From contig NW_026570282.1 in NCBI RefSeq assembly GCF_019649055.1, positions 248,001-312,000 on the forward strand: DNA of 64,000 nucleotides. The letters are read 5' to 3'. The notes under the pieces were generated by a model that saw only the letters and a program-made list of their open reading frames with translations, was not told where the DNA came from and did no database searches. Positions within the stretch are counted from its first letter, which is position 1, and each line of letters starts with the position of its first letter. Both the position numbers and the translations under genes were made by a program. Source of the stretch: Paramacrobiotus metropolitanus. Its lineage: Eukaryota > Tardigrada > Eutardigrada > Parachela > Macrobiotidae. Below are positions 62,601 to 64,000 of the stretch, piece after piece.

Positions 62601-64000
62601 GAGGATCAAGTGAGTTTATAATGTAACAAGTTACGAATTTTGGGTTCCAAACCCTGATATGTACCGTATTTATTATTTGTCCTCACATTTTCGATTTATT
62701 ATTAATTAAAAAACTGTAGCCTCACCAGTCAGTACAACAGCAAAAGAACCTGAGCGCTACTACGTTTTTACACTTCTGTAAAAGAACTTTTATTACTGAA
62801 ATTTGTGGACCATCTTAACTGTTATTCAGCAAACTGCGTATACTTCTAGAGAGGGGAAATGATCCAAATTTCAAGTGGACCGATGGAAGCTCTTTTGCGT
62901 ACCAAAGCTGGTCACCGGGTCAACCGCTAACTGTTGCCATAACGGGAATGGAAATAGACCACTGTGCATACGTGGATGCCACATCCAATGGCAACTGGAA
63001 CGCTAGCGTTTGTACTCAAAAGATGGGATATGTTTGCGCCGGTAATAATCAACAAATTGAGGATCACCCGGAAGTTATACATCGTAAGAAACGTTCCAGT
63101 TTTTATTGCAAATGCTTTATGATAGCGGCTTACAAAATATGAGTAACTCAAAAATTTTAGCGGAAATTACGTGTGAGGAGCCATTCAAAAAATACCACGA
63201 TGGCTGTTATTATCATGTTACCCAAAAACGGAATCGAGATGCGGCTCAGGAGTTTTGCGCAAATCTACCGGAGAAGTCGAATTTGTTAACACCATTGACA
63301 CCCAGTGAAAATTTCTACGCCGAAGGTACACAGAATAATCATAATACGTCACAATTATAATAATTCTGCCTAATCAGGGAAACACAATGAATGATAGAAA
63401 TATTCAAAGGCATTTCGGTGTATGCGAATATCTATATTTTATAATTTACAGGCCAAGCGGAAGAGGGAATTTGGTTGGGCATTAAAGCTACATCTATAGG
63501 TGCATCTGGCGGTTGGATACACAGATATGGTGATGGTAGTATTGTAAGTGCAATCTTTAAAAGTACATAATTAGCAGTACATACCCGTAGTACTGTACAG
63601 TACTATGGGTATGTACTGCTAATAATTAATAATAATAATAAAAATGTACAGTACAAGTAATACAGTAATAAATTTAGTGTTGATCAACCAGGTTATGGCG
63701 GGCGCTTACCATAACTACGAGTGGGGCGGCTATATACCGTCAGCCAGTAGCGATAGGCTGTGTACAATTATGAAAATTCGAGACTCGGATTGTGATGGCT
63801 GCGACGAGGCTTACTCTGGCGATTGGATTTATGTCACGTGTACACAGGAAAGAAACTTCATTTGCTATCACGATGGAAGTATGTGCAACATAAATTTGTA
63901 CTTTATTATGGTAAGTTTATTTTTAAGCGCTAAATCCTCATCGTAGAGCCAAAAGACGATTCCACGTCCCTTACACCGCTATATGACCCGGAATGCGGAG
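59620..64000 (+). CDS. Multi-CTLD receptor, large copy 5 (3' part beyond window)
   Basis: Signal peptide MSEIRHGLLAAIILGISIG, then CTLD1-4 and the start of CTLD5; the window ends at its opening Cys (PECG). The most diverged large copy. CTLD3 has WTGG in the WIGL position, and CTLD1 carries an extra intron (60313-60381). CTLD2 is also split (61690-61887). The two CTLD3 C-terminal exons of the other copies are one exon here (62850-63083). The remaining domains, TM and tail are expected to the right but not seen. Exons: 59620-59674, 60283-60312, 60382-60554, 60639-60775, 60857-60999, 61119-61227, 61574-61689, 61888-62005, 62088-62236, 62310-62436, 62506-62609, 62850-63083, 63161-63325, 63452-63543, 63692-63878, 63947-64000 (cut). 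Confidence 0.83.
61766..61799. repeat. Perfect 14-bp inverted repeat, 6-bp loop
   Basis: AAATATTACGAAAC pairs exactly with GTTTCGTAATATTT inside the private CTLD2 intron of large copy 5. Confidence 0.85.
63570..63623. repeat. 54-bp near-perfect palindrome
   Basis: Two 27-bp arms meet without a loop; the only mismatch is one G/A position. It lies in the CTLD4 intron of large copy 5 and is followed by an AATAAT run and a further TGTACAGTAC. Confidence 0.9.

Noticed and set aside
12143-64000. One single giant lectin gene
   Set aside because: Each unit has its own leader exon, and every complete unit has a TM exon and an in-frame stop, with 0.9-3.2 kb spacers.
1-64000. tRNA, rRNA, CRISPR or prokaryotic operon
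   Set aside because: Nothing resembling these was seen; all genes are spliced eukaryotic genes.

Overview
This is animal nuclear DNA. The genes are split by many short GT-AG introns, mostly 60-700 bp, and I see no bacterial-type operons. The families present are sigma-class GST, IFT52 and multi-domain C-type lectin receptors. High intron density with compact introns and the protein style suggest an ecdysozoan-like invertebrate. A tardigrade is my best guess, but the window alone does not settle the species. I placed all exon boundaries by eye from splice consensus, reading frame and comparison among paralogues in the window. Every exon chain I list is phase-consistent.

Left part, minus strand. 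Three tandem sigma-class glutathione S-transferase genes lie at 1-1445 (3' end off the window), 4359-6269 and 7086-8610. A 1,593-bp Mutator-like (MULE) DNA transposon sits between the first two at 2462-4054. It has 94-bp terminal inverted repeats, a perfect 9-bp target-site duplication, a FAR1-like DNA-binding ORF and a decayed C48 (Ulp1-type) peptidase. A two-exon IFT52 gene (intraflagellar transport) follows at 9366-10921.

Right part, plus strand, 12143 to the window edge. This is a tandem array of C-type-lectin-domain (CTLD) receptor genes. A small member (12143-14133) encodes signal peptide, two CTLDs and a transmembrane segment. Four complete large members (17339-26550, 28440-38093, 39022-48679, 49598-58676) each have 27-28 exons and encode about 2,010 residues: signal peptide, twelve CTLDs, one transmembrane helix and a short cytoplasmic tail. 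A fifth large member starts at 59620 and runs off the right edge inside CTLD5. Gene starts in the array are spaced about 9-11 kb apart.

Working together. The GST genes are a detoxification or prostaglandin-synthase-like cluster, and IFT52 is a ciliary housekeeping gene. The lectin array looks like an expanded family of cell-surface recognition receptors. Its ectodomains are mannose-receptor-like in domain plan but longer. Its transmembrane helices carry a glycine zipper, and the tails of three members end in a shared pattern. Paralogues differ in the sugar-specificity motif of CTLD9 (EPN, QPD, EPS, RPR), in the disulphide pattern of CTLD10 and in intron positions. Two neighbours share a near-identical CTLD11-CTLD12 tract that looks like gene conversion. 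A diversifying recognition function, immune or self/non-self, is inference.
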